Assembly (NCBI RefSeq): GCF_010500915.1
Contig: NZ_JAAAWP010000005.1
Location: forward strand, 62,001-126,000
DNA: 64,000 nt
Reading direction: 5' to 3'
Source of the DNA: Alteromonas hispanica
Lineage (GTDB): Bacteria; Pseudomonadota; Gammaproteobacteria; Enterobacterales; Alteromonadaceae
Under the pieces are notes generated by a model. The model was given only the letters and a program-made list of their open reading frames with translations. It was not told the DNA's origin and made no database searches. Shown piece after piece: positions 9,993 through 19,435 of this stretch. Every line of letters starts with the position of its first letter. Positions within the stretch are counted from its first letter, which is position 1. A program made the position numbers and the translations under genes.

Positions 9993-10430
9993 ATGGAATT
10001 GTTAGTATCTCTTGCGTTGTTAGTCGTTGGGGTAGTAATTGGCTTTTTTGTCGGCCGGTTTGCCCAATCGAAAAAAGGGGCGGGTAATGCTGCACAAACA
10101 GAAAAGCAAGTTAAAGAAATCCTTGCCCAGCAAGCGCAGCACCACATACATCAAACGCGTCAGAGCCTAGAGAGTATTGAAGGGCAATGCGATGTGCTCA
10201 AGCAACAGCTTGAAGAGTATGAAGCGCTACTTGAGCAAAATGGTGATGATAATGACAGTAAGGTTCCCTTTTACGGGGAGCAAGCTACAACGTATTTACG
10301 TAACAACCTAAAAGGGTCTGATAAGTCTAGGGTTCAGCGGGTCTCAGATACGCAGCCTAAAGACTTTGCTAATTCAGGTTCTGGGCTGTTCGTCGGCGGT
10401 TCTGAGCAAAATACCGCAGAAAAACAGTAA
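9993..10430 (+). CDS. zapG: YhcB/ZapG family inner-membrane division protein (DUF1043)
   Basis: 145 residues. One N-terminal membrane helix (about 3-24, ending GFFVGRF) is followed by a long predicted coiled coil with heptad-like Gln/Glu/Leu (about 38-85) and a disordered Ser/Asp/Gln-rich tail. This is the layout of YhcB (ZapG) of E. coli, which links cell division, shape and envelope synthesis. GGAG lies six bases before the ATG. The stop codon is only five bases from the sigma-E-like promoter of degQ. The neighbours zapE and degQ match the conserved order zapE/zapG-degQ-degS. Confidence 0.9.
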   Translation: MELLVSLALLVVGVVIGFFVGRFAQSKKGAGNAAQTEKQVKEILAQQAQHHIHQTRQSLESIEGQCDVLKQQLEEYEALLEQNGDDNDSKVPFYGEQATTYLRNNLKGSDKSRVQRVSDTQPKDFANSGSGLFVGGSEQNTAEKQ

Positions 10431-10435
10431 TTTCA

Positions 10436-10463
10436 GGAACTTTACGAAGGCCACAGACTCTTT
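10436..10463 (+). promoter_or_regulatory. Candidate sigma-E promoter of degQ
   Basis: GGAACTT (10436-10442), a 16-base spacer, then TCTTT (10459-10463). The -35 is a perfect match to the sigma-E consensus. The -10 keeps TC but has T at the last position, where A is usual. It lies 49 bases before the degQ ATG. That DegQ/DegP-type proteases are sigma-E targets in relatives is established; use of this site is inferred. Confidence 0.55.
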
Positions 10464-10512
10464 TAGTGAAACCATGCTTTATCGCATATAACATTAAGGA
10501 GTGTAAGCGAAC

Positions 10513-11883
10513 ATGAAAATGTCTTTTCGCCAATGTCTTGTGGCGTCAGCCGTTGTTGTTAGTTCATTAGGCTTTACCGCTACCACACAGGCGGCATTGC
10601 CTTTCTTTTCTGATAAAAAAGCAGAAGTACCCTCTTTAGCCCCCATGCTCGAAGAGGCCACTCCTGCTGTTGTGAGTATTGCTGTTGAAGGTACACAAAC
10701 CTCTCGTCAGCGCATGCCCGAAATGTTTCGTTACTTTTTCGGCGCCCCTCCTCAAGAGCAAGTTCAAGAGCGACCTTTTAAGGGCTTAGGCTCGGGTGTC
10801 ATAATCGATGCGGATAAAGGCTACGTTGTTACCAACAATCACGTTGTTGATAATGCAGATGAAATTACCGTTAAGCTTACAGATGGTCGGGAGTTTGTCG
10901 CTAAAAAACTTGGCTCTGATGAACAAAGCGATATTGCTCTGCTTAAAATTGACCCTGACGATTTAAAAGCTCTGCCACTAGCAGATTCTGACGAAATAAG
11001 AGTGGGCGATTTCGTAGTAGCCATAGGTAATCCCTTTGGATTATCGCAAACCGTGACCTCTGGCATAGTGAGTGCGCTAGGCCGCTCAGGACTAAACATC
11101 GGTGGCTACGAAGATTTTATTCAAACCGATGCAGCCATTAACCGTGGTAACTCTGGTGGCGCTCTAGTTAACCTTCACGGTGAACTGGTTGGTATTAATA
11201 CCGCCATATTTGGCCCGAACGGCGGCAACGTAGGCATTGGGTTCGCTATTCCTGCGAATATGATGAAAAACCTGGTCGATCAAATTGCTGAATATGGTGA
11301 AGTACGTCGAGGCCTTCTTGGTATATTGGGTAGCGATATTGACGCGGGTCTTGCTGAGGCTATGAACGCTGAAATTAATCTCGGTGCTTTTGTGAATGAG
11401 GTTCAGCCAGAATCTGCCGCAGAGAAAGCGGGACTTCAAGCAGGCGACATTATTACTGCTATTAACGGAAGAAAGTTAAGCAGCTTCCAAGAGCTCCGCG
11501 CTAAAATAGCCAGTATGGGCGCAGGTGCAGAAGTTGAGCTAACGGTTATGCGTAAAGGCAAAGAGATGTCTGTAGACGTAACCTTAGATGATGCTACAGA
11601 AACTACGGTAACTGCTGCGCAAATTCACCCAGCATTGGAAGGTGCAACACTAACGAACGGCGCTGATGATTCTGGCAATGCTGGCGTTATAGTGTCTGAC
11701 ATTGAACGAGGGGCACCAGCGGCACGCATTGGTTTACAGGCTGATGATGTCATTATTGGCGTTAACCGCGTTCGTGTATCAAGTGTAGCCGATTTTAGGA
11801 ATGCCCTTGATGAAGCAAAAGGTGTTATCGCACTTAATGTAAAACGCGGCAATTCAACGCTTTATCTGGTCATTAGACAGTAA
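10513..11883 (+). CDS. degQ: Periplasmic serine endoprotease DegQ/DegP (Do family)
   Basis: 456 residues: a signal peptide ending near TQAA, a trypsin-like domain, then two PDZ domains (about 265-355 and 375-450). The catalytic triad is visible as His110 (TNNHVV), Asp140 (SDIALLKI) and Ser214 (RGNSGGAL). It degrades and refolds misfolded envelope proteins as an oligomer. Two PDZ domains and the LA loop (MFRYFFGAPPQEQ) of moderate length distinguish it from DegS next door. DegQ is favoured over DegP by position before degS and by the short LA loop. AAGGAG precedes the ATG. It is followed by a UUCG-loop terminator, so degS is transcribed separately. Confidence 0.93.
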   Translation: MKMSFRQCLVASAVVVSSLGFTATTQAALPFFSDKKAEVPSLAPMLEEATPAVVSIAVEGTQTSRQRMPEMFRYFFGAPPQEQVQERPFKGLGSGVIIDADKGYVVTNNHVVDNADEITVKLTDGREFVAKKLGSDEQSDIALLKIDPDDLKALPLADSDEIRVGDFVVAIGNPFGLSQTVTSGIVSALGRSGLNIGGYEDFIQTDAAINRGNSGGALVNLHGELVGINTAIFGPNGGNVGIGFAIPANMMKNLVDQIAEYGEVRRGLLGILGSDIDAGLAEAMNAEINLGAFVNEVQPESAAEKAGLQAGDIITAINGRKLSSFQELRAKIASMGAGAEVELTVMRKGKEMSVDVTLDDATETTVTAAQIHPALEGATLTNGADDSGNAGVIVSDIERGAPAARIGLQADDVIIGVNRVRVSSVADFRNALDEAKGVIALNVKRGNSTLYLVIRQ

Positions 11884-11922
11884 AAGGCTACTAGACAGAG
11901 TGGTATAATCCAAACTTGTTAG

Positions 11923-11944
11923 CAGCGCCTTCGGGCGCTGTTTT
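11923..11944 (+). terminator. Rho-independent terminator of degQ
   Basis: CAGCGCC and GGCGCTG form a seven-pair stem closed by a very stable TTCG tetraloop, followed by TTTTG. It is 39 bases after the stop codon. Confidence 0.85.
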
Positions 11945-12000
11945 GTTTGTGGCATTGAAAAAACACAGATGACACAAAAAACAATCAGGATTACGGTAGT

Positions 12001-12040
12001 TTAATCAATAAAGTGATATCCTAATTTACTTAATCAATAA
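12001..12040. repeat. Direct repeat of an 11-mer upstream of degS
   Basis: TTAATCAATAA occurs at 12001-12011 and again at 12030-12040, a period of 29 bases, within the 243-base gap between degQ and degS. The spacing is close to three helical turns, so it could bind a regulator, but it might also be an AT-rich coincidence. Confidence 0.35.
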
Positions 12041-12126
12041 TCATAAATAGCTGTGGGTAGTTTTCGCATGTATTGAAGTGCGAAGATGAACGATACGTAT
12101 TGCTAACTAACAAATAAGTGTGACTC

Positions 12127-13206
12127 GTGACAAGCCGCTCAATAATTCGCTTTTTCATAAAATCTGTCGTTCTTGGCGCTGCTGTAGCTGCGCTATTGCT
12201 GTTATTTTTACCCGACTTGCGTCAGGGTAACGGATTTGCCAACGGGCTTTTCACCGAGCCCTCAGTAAGCGCAAGCAGAGAAAGTTATTTTGCCGCGCTA
12301 AGTCGCTCAGCGCCCGCCGTAGTCAACATTTATAGCGTGAGTATTGAAACAGACGCAGGCTTGTTTAGAAACCAACCCCGAGAGCGAGCGAGTTTAGGTT
12401 CTGGGGTTATCATGACCGAAAACGGGTACATTCTTACCTGTCATCATGTAGTGGAAAATGCAGATAGTATTTATGTCACTGTTCAAGATGGACGAGGACT
12501 TGAGGCACAAATAGTAGGTAACGATCCCCTCACTGACCTTGCTGTTTTAAAGGTAACCGCAGAAAACCTGAACATTATTCCTCAGGTTGCTGAGCCAGAT
12601 ACCCACGTAGGTGATGTGGTAATGGCAATAGGAAATCCCTTCGACCTAGGTCAGACAATTACCCAAGGCATTGTAAGCCGCGCAGGTCGTAATGGTTTGT
12701 CGAATTATGTCGACTTTATTCAAACCGACGCGGTGTTAAATCAAGGTAACTCTGGTGGTGCACTCGTAGACAGTAACGGCATATTACTTGGCATTACCAA
12801 CGCGAACTTTCAGGTAAGAGATTCTCGCAACAGAGTACGAAATGTAGATGGAATTAATTTTGCAGTGCCTTATGAATTAGCTAAACGCGTAATGGACGAA
12901 ATTATTAGTAATGGTCGTGTAATCCGTGGGCAACTTGGCTTTATTGGCAGTGAGAGAAGAAACCTTGCGGGTATTCCTGGTATAGATGTTACTGCCGTTG
13001 CAAAAGGCAGTCCGGCAGATATTGCAGGATTGAGGCCTGGCGATATTATACTGTCTATTGATGGTGTAAGAGCAGAGAGCGCATCTAAAACACTGGATAT
13101 GATTGCTGAAACTAAGCCGGGAACTAAGCTAGAAATAGAAGTTAGCCGCAACGACGAGCCGCTAACCCTAACCGCCATAGTGGCTGAACTTAGAACCAAT
13201 CAGTAA
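12127..13206 (+). CDS. degS: Inner-membrane site-1 protease DegS
   Basis: 359 residues. One uncleaved N-terminal anchor (about 8-29), a trypsin-like domain with His107, Asp137 (PLTDLAVLK) and Ser209 (NQGNSGGAL), and a single PDZ domain (about 260-350). This is the DegS plan and not DegQ. DegS senses exposed C-termini of unfolded outer-membrane porins through its PDZ domain and makes the first cut in anti-sigma factor RseA, which releases sigma-E. The start is GTG, and a stop codon two codons upstream excludes a longer frame. The Shine-Dalgarno sequence is weak. It is separated from degQ by a terminator and 243 bases, and ends in a strong hairpin facing murA. Confidence 0.92.
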   Translation: MTSRSIIRFFIKSVVLGAAVAALLLLFLPDLRQGNGFANGLFTEPSVSASRESYFAALSRSAPAVVNIYSVSIETDAGLFRNQPRERASLGSGVIMTENGYILTCHHVVENADSIYVTVQDGRGLEAQIVGNDPLTDLAVLKVTAENLNIIPQVAEPDTHVGDVVMAIGNPFDLGQTITQGIVSRAGRNGLSNYVDFIQTDAVLNQGNSGGALVDSNGILLGITNANFQVRDSRNRVRNVDGINFAVPYELAKRVMDEIISNGRVIRGQLGFIGSERRNLAGIPGIDVTAVAKGSPADIAGLRPGDIILSIDGVRAESASKTLDMIAETKPGTKLEIEVSRNDEPLTLTAIVAELRTNQ

Positions 13207-13240
13207 TCTGTTTGCTGAAAATCAGGTTTTTATCTGCAAT

Positions 13241-13267
13241 AAAAAAAGCGCCGAGGCGCTTTTTTTA
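13241..13267. terminator. Bidirectional terminator between degS and murA
   Basis: A run of A, AGCGC, loop CGAG, GCGCT and a run of T. It is symmetric, so it can stop degS transcripts and also those arriving from murA on the other strand. Confidence 0.85.
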
Positions 13268-13319
13268 GTTTAAATTTGCAGACCGCTTAAATCATGAAAT
13301 GAGCTTGGAGTTGAAATTC

Positions 13320-14624
<1,305 letters not shown>

Positions 14625-14627
14625 CTA

Positions 14628-14885
14628 TTACTGAGGAATATTAAACTGGCGCTCGCGCTCCCAGTCTTTCACTGAAAAAGTTTTGATTGAAATAGCGTGC
14701 ATTGAACCATCGGCAATTTTGTCTGCAAGTGGGGCATAAACAGCCTGCTGACGCTTCACCCTGCTCATTTCATTAAATGAGTCGCTTACTGCAATAATAT
14801 TAAAATGCGACCCCTCGGCTTTTACGTGAACCTCATGAAGGTCTAATGCTTCCTTCAGTATATTTTCTATCTCTGACAGTTCCAT
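14628..14885 (-). CDS. ibaG: BolA-family protein IbaG
   Basis: 85 residues with the BolA core: VHVKAEGSHFNIIAVSDSF, then a helix with RVKRQQAVYAPL and IADGSMHAISIKTFS. IbaG (YrbA) is an acid-stress BolA paralogue that binds monothiol glutaredoxins through 2Fe-2S clusters. The position between mlaB and murA is the conserved gammaproteobacterial one and separates IbaG from BolA proper. The candidate Fe-S ligand His is the one in GSMHAIS; a Cys is absent. Confidence 0.92.
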   Translation of the reverse strand: MELSEIENILKEALDLHEVHVKAEGSHFNIIAVSDSFNEMSRVKRQQAVYAPLADKIADGSMHAISIKTFSVKDWERERQFNIPQ

Positions 14886-14915
14886 AATGTACTTCTTTAT
14901 CTGGTTGATTGGGCG

Positions 14916-15224
14916 TTATTCTACCGCTAAAAAGCCATCAACATTGCTAATTTTAGCCAATTTAACGAGCTTTTCTGGCATGTGCTTAAACACCATGCTA
15001 ACACCGTTTTGATTGGTATCCCTAACCGCATTGATTAGCCACGCCAATCCAGCGCTATCTACGCGCTCTACGTCATTTAAATTTATCGTGCAGGCTCCTG
15101 CGCCTTTAAGCGATTCACGCTGCTGAGCGGTGAGCTGTTGCCAAAAGTTTGTCGACAAGGTATCGCGGTCTAAATGACCATGTACGTTTATGTCTGTGCT
15201 GTTGTCAACGTCGAAAAGGCTCAC
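14916..15224 (-). CDS. mlaB: MlaB, STAS-domain subunit of the phospholipid ABC transporter
   Basis: 102 residues forming one STAS domain, with RVDSAGLAWLINAVRD at the regulatory loop. MlaB binds MlaF on the cytosolic side and is needed for assembly and activity of the MlaFEDB complex. The start is GTG overlapping the mlaC TGA by four bases (GTGA), a sign of translational coupling. Confidence 0.9.
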   Translation of the reverse strand: MSLFDVDNSTDINVHGHLDRDTLSTNFWQQLTAQQRESLKGAGACTINLNDVERVDSAGLAWLINAVRDTNQNGVSMVFKHMPEKLVKLAKISNVDGFLAVE

Positions 15225-15886
15225 ACAGACTCTCCGTCTATTTCAATTGGCTCACCTTGATTCAATTCAACAGGTTTACCAATTTTCTCACGCATTAGCG
15301 CAATAACGGCGTCAATACCGTCAGTACGTAAAATTGACTCGAACTCACTGCGCTTGCTGTTTAGCATACTTATGCCTTCAGCCACCATGTCATATGCTTT
15401 CCATTCGTTTGTTTTGCTGTCTTTGCGCACTTTGAAAGCAATTTTGATGTCTGGACGAGAAGGATCTTTTACAACCGCACGTACGGTCACCGACTTTTCT
15501 TTAGAAAAATCTGACTCAGGCTCAAAGATAACTTCTTGGTCATCGTAATACCCCATAGCAACGGCATAAGTCGTTACAAGATACTGACGGAATACGCTAA
15601 TGTACTCGCCCATCTTTTCTTTGGGTACCGATTTAAAGTGCTTACCTAACACCATAAACGCTGCAAACTTGTAGTCGATATGAGGCACTAACTCTTCTTG
15701 CATAATAGTGCGAAGCATTTCAGGGTCGGCTTGTATCTCAGCTTGACTTGCCTTTATGCGCTCAAAAGTGGTCTTTGCCACGCCATGAACTAACTCATAG
15801 GGGTTCTGCTCGTTAACTTCCTGTGCATTTACCGCACTGTAAAACGACATTACAACCATGCTCAAAATGGCGATTAACTTTTTCAA
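15221..15886 (-). CDS. mlaC: MlaC, periplasmic phospholipid carrier
   Basis: 221 residues with a signal peptide (MKKLIAILSMVVMSFYSAVNA) and the MlaC/Ttg2D fold: AKTTFERIKASQAEIQ, VPHIDYKFAAFMVLGKHF and YDMVAEGISMLNSKRSEF. It shuttles phospholipid between the outer-membrane MlaA and inner-membrane MlaFEDB. The frame stays open 45 bases upstream, but the signal peptide begins at a TTG (15886) with AGGAG seven bases before it, and I choose that. A 149-base gap holding two palindromes separates it from mlaD, whereas in E. coli the two genes are nearly contiguous. Confidence 0.92.
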   Translation of the reverse strand: MKKLIAILSMVVMSFYSAVNAQEVNEQNPYELVHGVAKTTFERIKASQAEIQADPEMLRTIMQEELVPHIDYKFAAFMVLGKHFKSVPKEKMGEYISVFRQYLVTTYAVAMGYYDDQEVIFEPESDFSKEKSVTVRAVVKDPSRPDIKIAFKVRKDSKTNEWKAYDMVAEGISMLNSKRSEFESILRTDGIDAVIALMREKIGKPVELNQGEPIEIDGESV

Positions 15887-15913
15887 CGTGACTCTCCTAA
15901 CGAACTGTCTGTA

Positions 15914-15969
15914 TATGCAATGCATACTCACTATGCTTTACAGCAGACCCGACTAACTTAATATAAGTT
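15914..15969. promoter_or_regulatory. Two short palindromes in the mlaD-mlaC gap
   Basis: TATGCA-A-TGCATA (15914-15926) and AACTTA-ATA-TAAGTT (15955-15969) are both perfect inverted repeats with one- and three-base centres. They lie 28 and 69 bases upstream of the mlaC start in the only long gap of the operon. They look like repressor-type operators or an internal promoter region, but no regulator is identified. Confidence 0.4.
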
Positions 15970-16035
15970 TCATCAGGCCGATGATAAATTCTTAATATTG
16001 CTTCAATTAAGCGTTAACTAAAGTGACCGGTCGTT

Positions 16036-16506
16036 CTATTCATCGCTTCCGCGATTAAACAAGAATTGACCAATGAGATCTTCTAGCACTAGTGCTGATT
16101 TGGTGTCTTGTAAATAATCACCGTCCTCTAAATTGGCGACGCCGTCGAAGGAAAAACCCGGTTGAAAACCCACATATTGCTCACCCAACAAACCAGATGT
16201 AAGTATTGAAACTGAACTCGTTTCTGGAAAACCGTTGTATTGCTTGAGTATCGATAATTCAACCACGGGCGTGAAATCGTCTTTATCTAGCGTGATAGAC
16301 GTTACACGCCCTACCGTTACGCCACCCACTTTCACAGCAGAGCGAGCTTTCAAGCCACCAATATTGTCAAACTTCGCGTAAAGGGTGTAGCTGTCACCTT
16401 CTGTGGCAACAGACTGTTCGGCTACTTTCAATGCCAATAACAGTAATGCGCTAATAGTAAGGGCAACAAAGAATCCCACCATGACTTCCGTTTTATACTT
16501 ATTCAT
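16036..16506 (-). CDS. mlaD: MlaD, MCE-domain subunit of the phospholipid transporter
   Basis: 156 residues: one N-terminal membrane helix (about 8-28) and one MCE domain beginning YTLYAKFDNIGGLKARSAVKVGGVTVGRV. A ring of six MlaD in the periplasm carries lipid between MlaC and the membrane subunits. It is eight bases after mlaE. The protein is somewhat shorter than the E. coli protein (183 residues), mainly at the C-terminus after LEDLIGQFLF. Confidence 0.92.
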   Translation of the reverse strand: MNKYKTEVMVGFFVALTISALLLLALKVAEQSVATEGDSYTLYAKFDNIGGLKARSAVKVGGVTVGRVTSITLDKDDFTPVVELSILKQYNGFPETSSVSILTSGLLGEQYVGFQPGFSFDGVANLEDGDYLQDTKSALVLEDLIGQFLFNRGSDE

Positions 16507-16514
16507 TCTGTCCT

Positions 16515-17291
16515 CTACTCGATACCAAACATGAGGGCGGTTAGCACGAAATCCAGCCCTAGTACTGCTAATGATGAATAGACCACTGTTTCAGTAGTCG
16601 CTTTGCTGATCCCTTCCGATGTAGGAACAGAATCGTAACCTTTAAATATAGCTATCCAGGTAACAACCAAGGCAAACACGACGCTTTTTATTACGCCATT
16701 TAACACGTCTTGGTTCCAATCTACTGTCGACTGCATGATCGACCAGTAGCTTCCTGAATCAACGCCAAGCCAATCAACGCCAACTAAATGCCCACCTAGG
16801 ATACCAATAGCGCTGAAAATAATAGCCAACATCGGCATTGCCAGCATGCCAGCCCAAAAACGAGGAGCCACAATACGGCGCAGCGGATCCACTGCCATCA
16901 TCTCAAGACTACTTAGTTGCTCTGTCGCCTTCATCAACCCAATTTCTGCCGTTAATGCAGAACCTGCGCGACCTGCAAACAATAGTGCAGTAACAACAGG
17001 ACCCAACTCTCGAAGTAAGGATAGCGCTACCATGGGCCCTAAGCTTCCTTCGGCGCCGTAGTCGACCAAGATGGTGTAGCCTTGCAGCGCCATTACCATG
17101 CCGATGAATAAACCAGACACCATGATAATAAGAAGAGACTGAACACCGACCACATAAAGTTGATGAATAATAAGCGGCACATTTTTCAGCCGTGGCACCG
17201 CTACTAATGCACCGAATAACATCAGAGTGGCTCGACCAATGGCCGCCACCTTAGTAATGGTTTTAGCACCTATAGACTGTAAGAATTTCAT
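16515..17291 (-). CDS. mlaE: MlaE, permease subunit of the phospholipid transporter
   Basis: 258 residues with about five membrane segments and the MlaE/Ttg2B signature [31 protein letters not shown]. It forms a dimer with MlaF in the inner membrane. Its ATG overlaps the mlaF TGA (ATGA), typical of co-translated subunits. Confidence 0.93.
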   Translation of the reverse strand: MKFLQSIGAKTITKVAAIGRATLMLFGALVAVPRLKNVPLIIHQLYVVGVQSLLIIMVSGLFIGMVMALQGYTILVDYGAEGSLGPMVALSLLRELGPVVTALLFAGRAGSALTAEIGLMKATEQLSSLEMMAVDPLRRIVAPRFWAGMLAMPMLAIIFSAIGILGGHLVGVDWLGVDSGSYWSIMQSTVDWNQDVLNGVIKSVVFALVVTWIAIFKGYDSVPTSEGISKATTETVVYSSLAVLGLDFVLTALMFGIE

Positions 17292-18088
17292 TTTCCCTCT
17301 CCCAAGAAACTCTTTTTCAGCTCTGGTGCAGGGTAGTGAAAAGGAACAGGTCCGTCTGCTTTACCATTTAAGAACTGTTGTACAAGCTCAGAATCGCTAT
17401 CTTTAATTTGCTGTGCGGTCCCCTTACCTATCACACGCTTATCGGCCAGTATGTATATATAGTCTGCAATTGTGAGCACTTCTTTTACATCATGGGTAAC
17501 AACAATGCTGGTAAGGTCCAGCGCATCGTTTAGCTCGCGAATTAACTTCACCAACACCCCCATTGATATGGGATCTTGGCCCGCAAATGGCTCGTCGTAC
17601 ATAATAAGATCTGGGTCAAGGGCAATTGCTCTTGCCAATGCAGCGCGTCGCGCCATGCCGCCAGAAAGCTCGCTAGGCATCAAGTCTGCAGCGCCTCTTA
17701 GTCCTACTGCCTGTAGCTTTAAAGCGACAATAGTTGCGATGATATCATCCGATAAATCAGTATGTTCTTTAAGCGGGAACGCCACATTGTCAAACACCGT
17801 CATATCGGTAAACAATGCGCCACTTTGAAATAACATGCTCATTCGACGACGGGCTTTATAAAGCGCTTTTCTAGACATTGACACAATAGATTCTTTATCA
17901 AAAAGAATATCGCCCTCGTCTGGTATCAACTGCCCGCCAATAAGGCGAAGCAGGGTTGTTTTCCCTATCCCGCTTGGCCCCATGACGGCAGTAATTTTTC
18001 CTCTAGGCACGTTGAGGGTAATGCCGTCATAAATGACGCGTTCCCCTCTGCTAAAGGTCAGATTATCTATTTCAACTAAATGTTCCAT
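17288..18088 (-). CDS. mlaF: MlaF, ATPase subunit of the phospholipid transporter
   Basis: 266 residues. Walker A GPSGIGKT at 37-44, a Q-loop in MLFQSGALF, signature LSGGMARR, Walker [14 protein letters not shown] and the switch His in VVTHDV. The family start [12 protein letters not shown] at 18088 was chosen; the open frame extends 80 codons upstream but that stretch has no homologous character. It is the first gene of mlaFEDCB-ibaG-murA. A candidate sigma-70 promoter lies about 165 bases upstream. Confidence 0.94.
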   Translation of the reverse strand: MEHLVEIDNLTFSRGERVIYDGITLNVPRGKITAVMGPSGIGKTTLLRLIGGQLIPDEGDILFDKESIVSMSRKALYKARRRMSMLFQSGALFTDMTVFDNVAFPLKEHTDLSDDIIATIVALKLQAVGLRGAADLMPSELSGGMARRAALARAIALDPDLIMYDEPFAGQDPISMGVLVKLIRELNDALDLTSIVVTHDVKEVLTIADYIYILADKRVIGKGTAQQIKDSDSELVQQFLNGKADGPVPFHYPAPELKKSFLGEGK

Positions 18089-18478
18089 AGTGTATTTTTG
18101 TCGACCCTCGACTGGGCGCTGCCGCTTTAAACTCGGAGTAAAGTGTCTTGGAAAGCAACGCAACTTTGTTATTGTGGAATTAAAGGCAATACAAATTCCA
18201 TGCCTTTGAACACACACTGACCTTCGTAAAGTCAGTAAGTTTAAAATTTTCAGTATTGTACGCTTTTTCCTACCCTGCGCCAAAGTCAAAAAGTTACAAC
18301 TTATGTTCGATGAAGACGAATGATCCATAACGTAAGCTGAATATCATTAACGCAGGCTGAACATGTCTCTTTTTCATACAATCTCGTTCGAAAAGGCAAA
18401 ATAAAAGCCTAGCGCCATAGGCAAATGGCACCGTTTTTGCGACAATCTTGTGAAATAGACTTTTAATTACAGGTTGTT
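18089..18478. other. Divergent intergenic region between mlaF and yrbG
   Basis: About 390 bases without a supportable gene. It holds the candidate mla promoter (18255-18283), a long mlaF leader, and presumably the yrbG promoter near 18350-18470, where I could not single out a good -35/-10 pair. No stable hairpin stands out. Confidence 0.6.
18255..18283 (-). promoter_or_regulatory. Candidate sigma-70 promoter of the mla operon
   Basis: On the minus strand TTGGCG, a 17-base spacer and TACAAT. The -10 is five of six and the -35 four of six matches to consensus. The predicted transcript would have a 5' leader of about 160 bases before mlaF. Confidence 0.5.
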
Positions 18479-19435
18479 GTGCTTCTAAACATTGTTATTT
18501 TCATCATCGGGCTCATCGTTTTAAGTTGGAGTGCGGACCGATTTGTCTACGGTGCATCCGCGCTGGCGAAAAATATTGGCATTTCACCCATGATGATAGG
18601 ATTGACTATTGTTGCCATGGGGTCTTCTGCACCTGAAATTGTGGTGTCTGCCATTGCCTCGATTAACGGTAATATGAATACGGCAGTCGGAAATGCCCTA
18701 GGTTCAAATATAACCAATGTCGCACTGGTACTTGGAATAACCGCTCTAGTAAAACCACTTCTTGTTTCATCCACAACATTAAAGCGGGAACTGCCAGCAT
18801 TGGTCGTGATCTCGTTAATTGCCATTGCCTTTATGTTCGACGGCGAACTCAAATCTTATGAAGGCGTTATTTTACTTGGCCTTTTCGTTTTCGTGTTAGC
18901 GATGATGGCGTGGCTTTCGCTGCAGGTAGACAAAGAAGATCCACTCATTGCTGAGACGGCAGATGAAATTCCTAAAGGGGTATCAAACACCGCTGCCCTT
19001 GTGTGGATTGGTTTGGGCTTGGTGCTTTTACCGTTAAGTGCCCACTTCTTGGTTGACTCTGCTGTAGAGATTGCCCGTTATATGGGATTGTCTGATTTAG
19101 TCATCGGACTCACTATTATTGCATTTGGTACCAGCCTTCCCGAGCTTGCGGCAAGTATTGCCGGCGTACTTAAAGGTGAAGATGATCTAGCGCTAGGTAA
19201 CATCATTGGCTCGAATATATTTAATCTACTCGCCGTACTTGGAATGCCAGGGCTTATTGCACCCGGCTTATTAGACCCAGATGTGTACAATAGAGATATG
19301 TATGTGATGCTAGGGCTAACCTTGCTACTGTTTTTATTCAGCTTCGACCTCATCGGCAAACGTAAAATATCTCGCACTAACGGTGCAATTCTTTTAGCCT
19401 GTTTTGTGGGCTATCAATTTTGGCTGTTTGGATAA
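18479..19435 (+). CDS. yrbG: CaCA-family cation/calcium antiporter YrbG
   Basis: 318 residues with about ten membrane helices in two homologous halves. Each half has an alpha-repeat: GLTIVAMGSSAPEIVVSAIAS with GNALGSNITNV in the first, and GLTIIAFGTSLPELAASIAG with GNIIGSNIFNLLAVLG in the second. This is the Na+/Ca2+ exchanger (CaCA) pattern. YrbG of E. coli is an inner-membrane member without a firm physiological role. The start is GTG. It heads the yrbG-kdsD-kdsC-lptCAB operon, and its TAA overlaps the next ATG. Confidence 0.92.
   Translation: MLLNIVIFIIGLIVLSWSADRFVYGASALAKNIGISPMMIGLTIVAMGSSAPEIVVSAIASINGNMNTAVGNALGSNITNVALVLGITALVKPLLVSSTTLKRELPALVVISLIAIAFMFDGELKSYEGVILLGLFVFVLAMMAWLSLQVDKEDPLIAETADEIPKGVSNTAALVWIGLGLVLLPLSAHFLVDSAVEIARYMGLSDLVIGLTIIAFGTSLPELAASIAGVLKGEDDLALGNIIGSNIFNLLAVLGMPGLIAPGLLDPDVYNRDMYVMLGLTLLLFLFSFDLIGKRKISRTNGAILLACFVGYQFWLFG

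Noticed and set aside
18089..18328. 80-codon N-terminal extension of mlaF
   Set aside because: It would cross the candidate promoter region and reads as random sequence; MlaF homologues start at [10 protein letters not shown].
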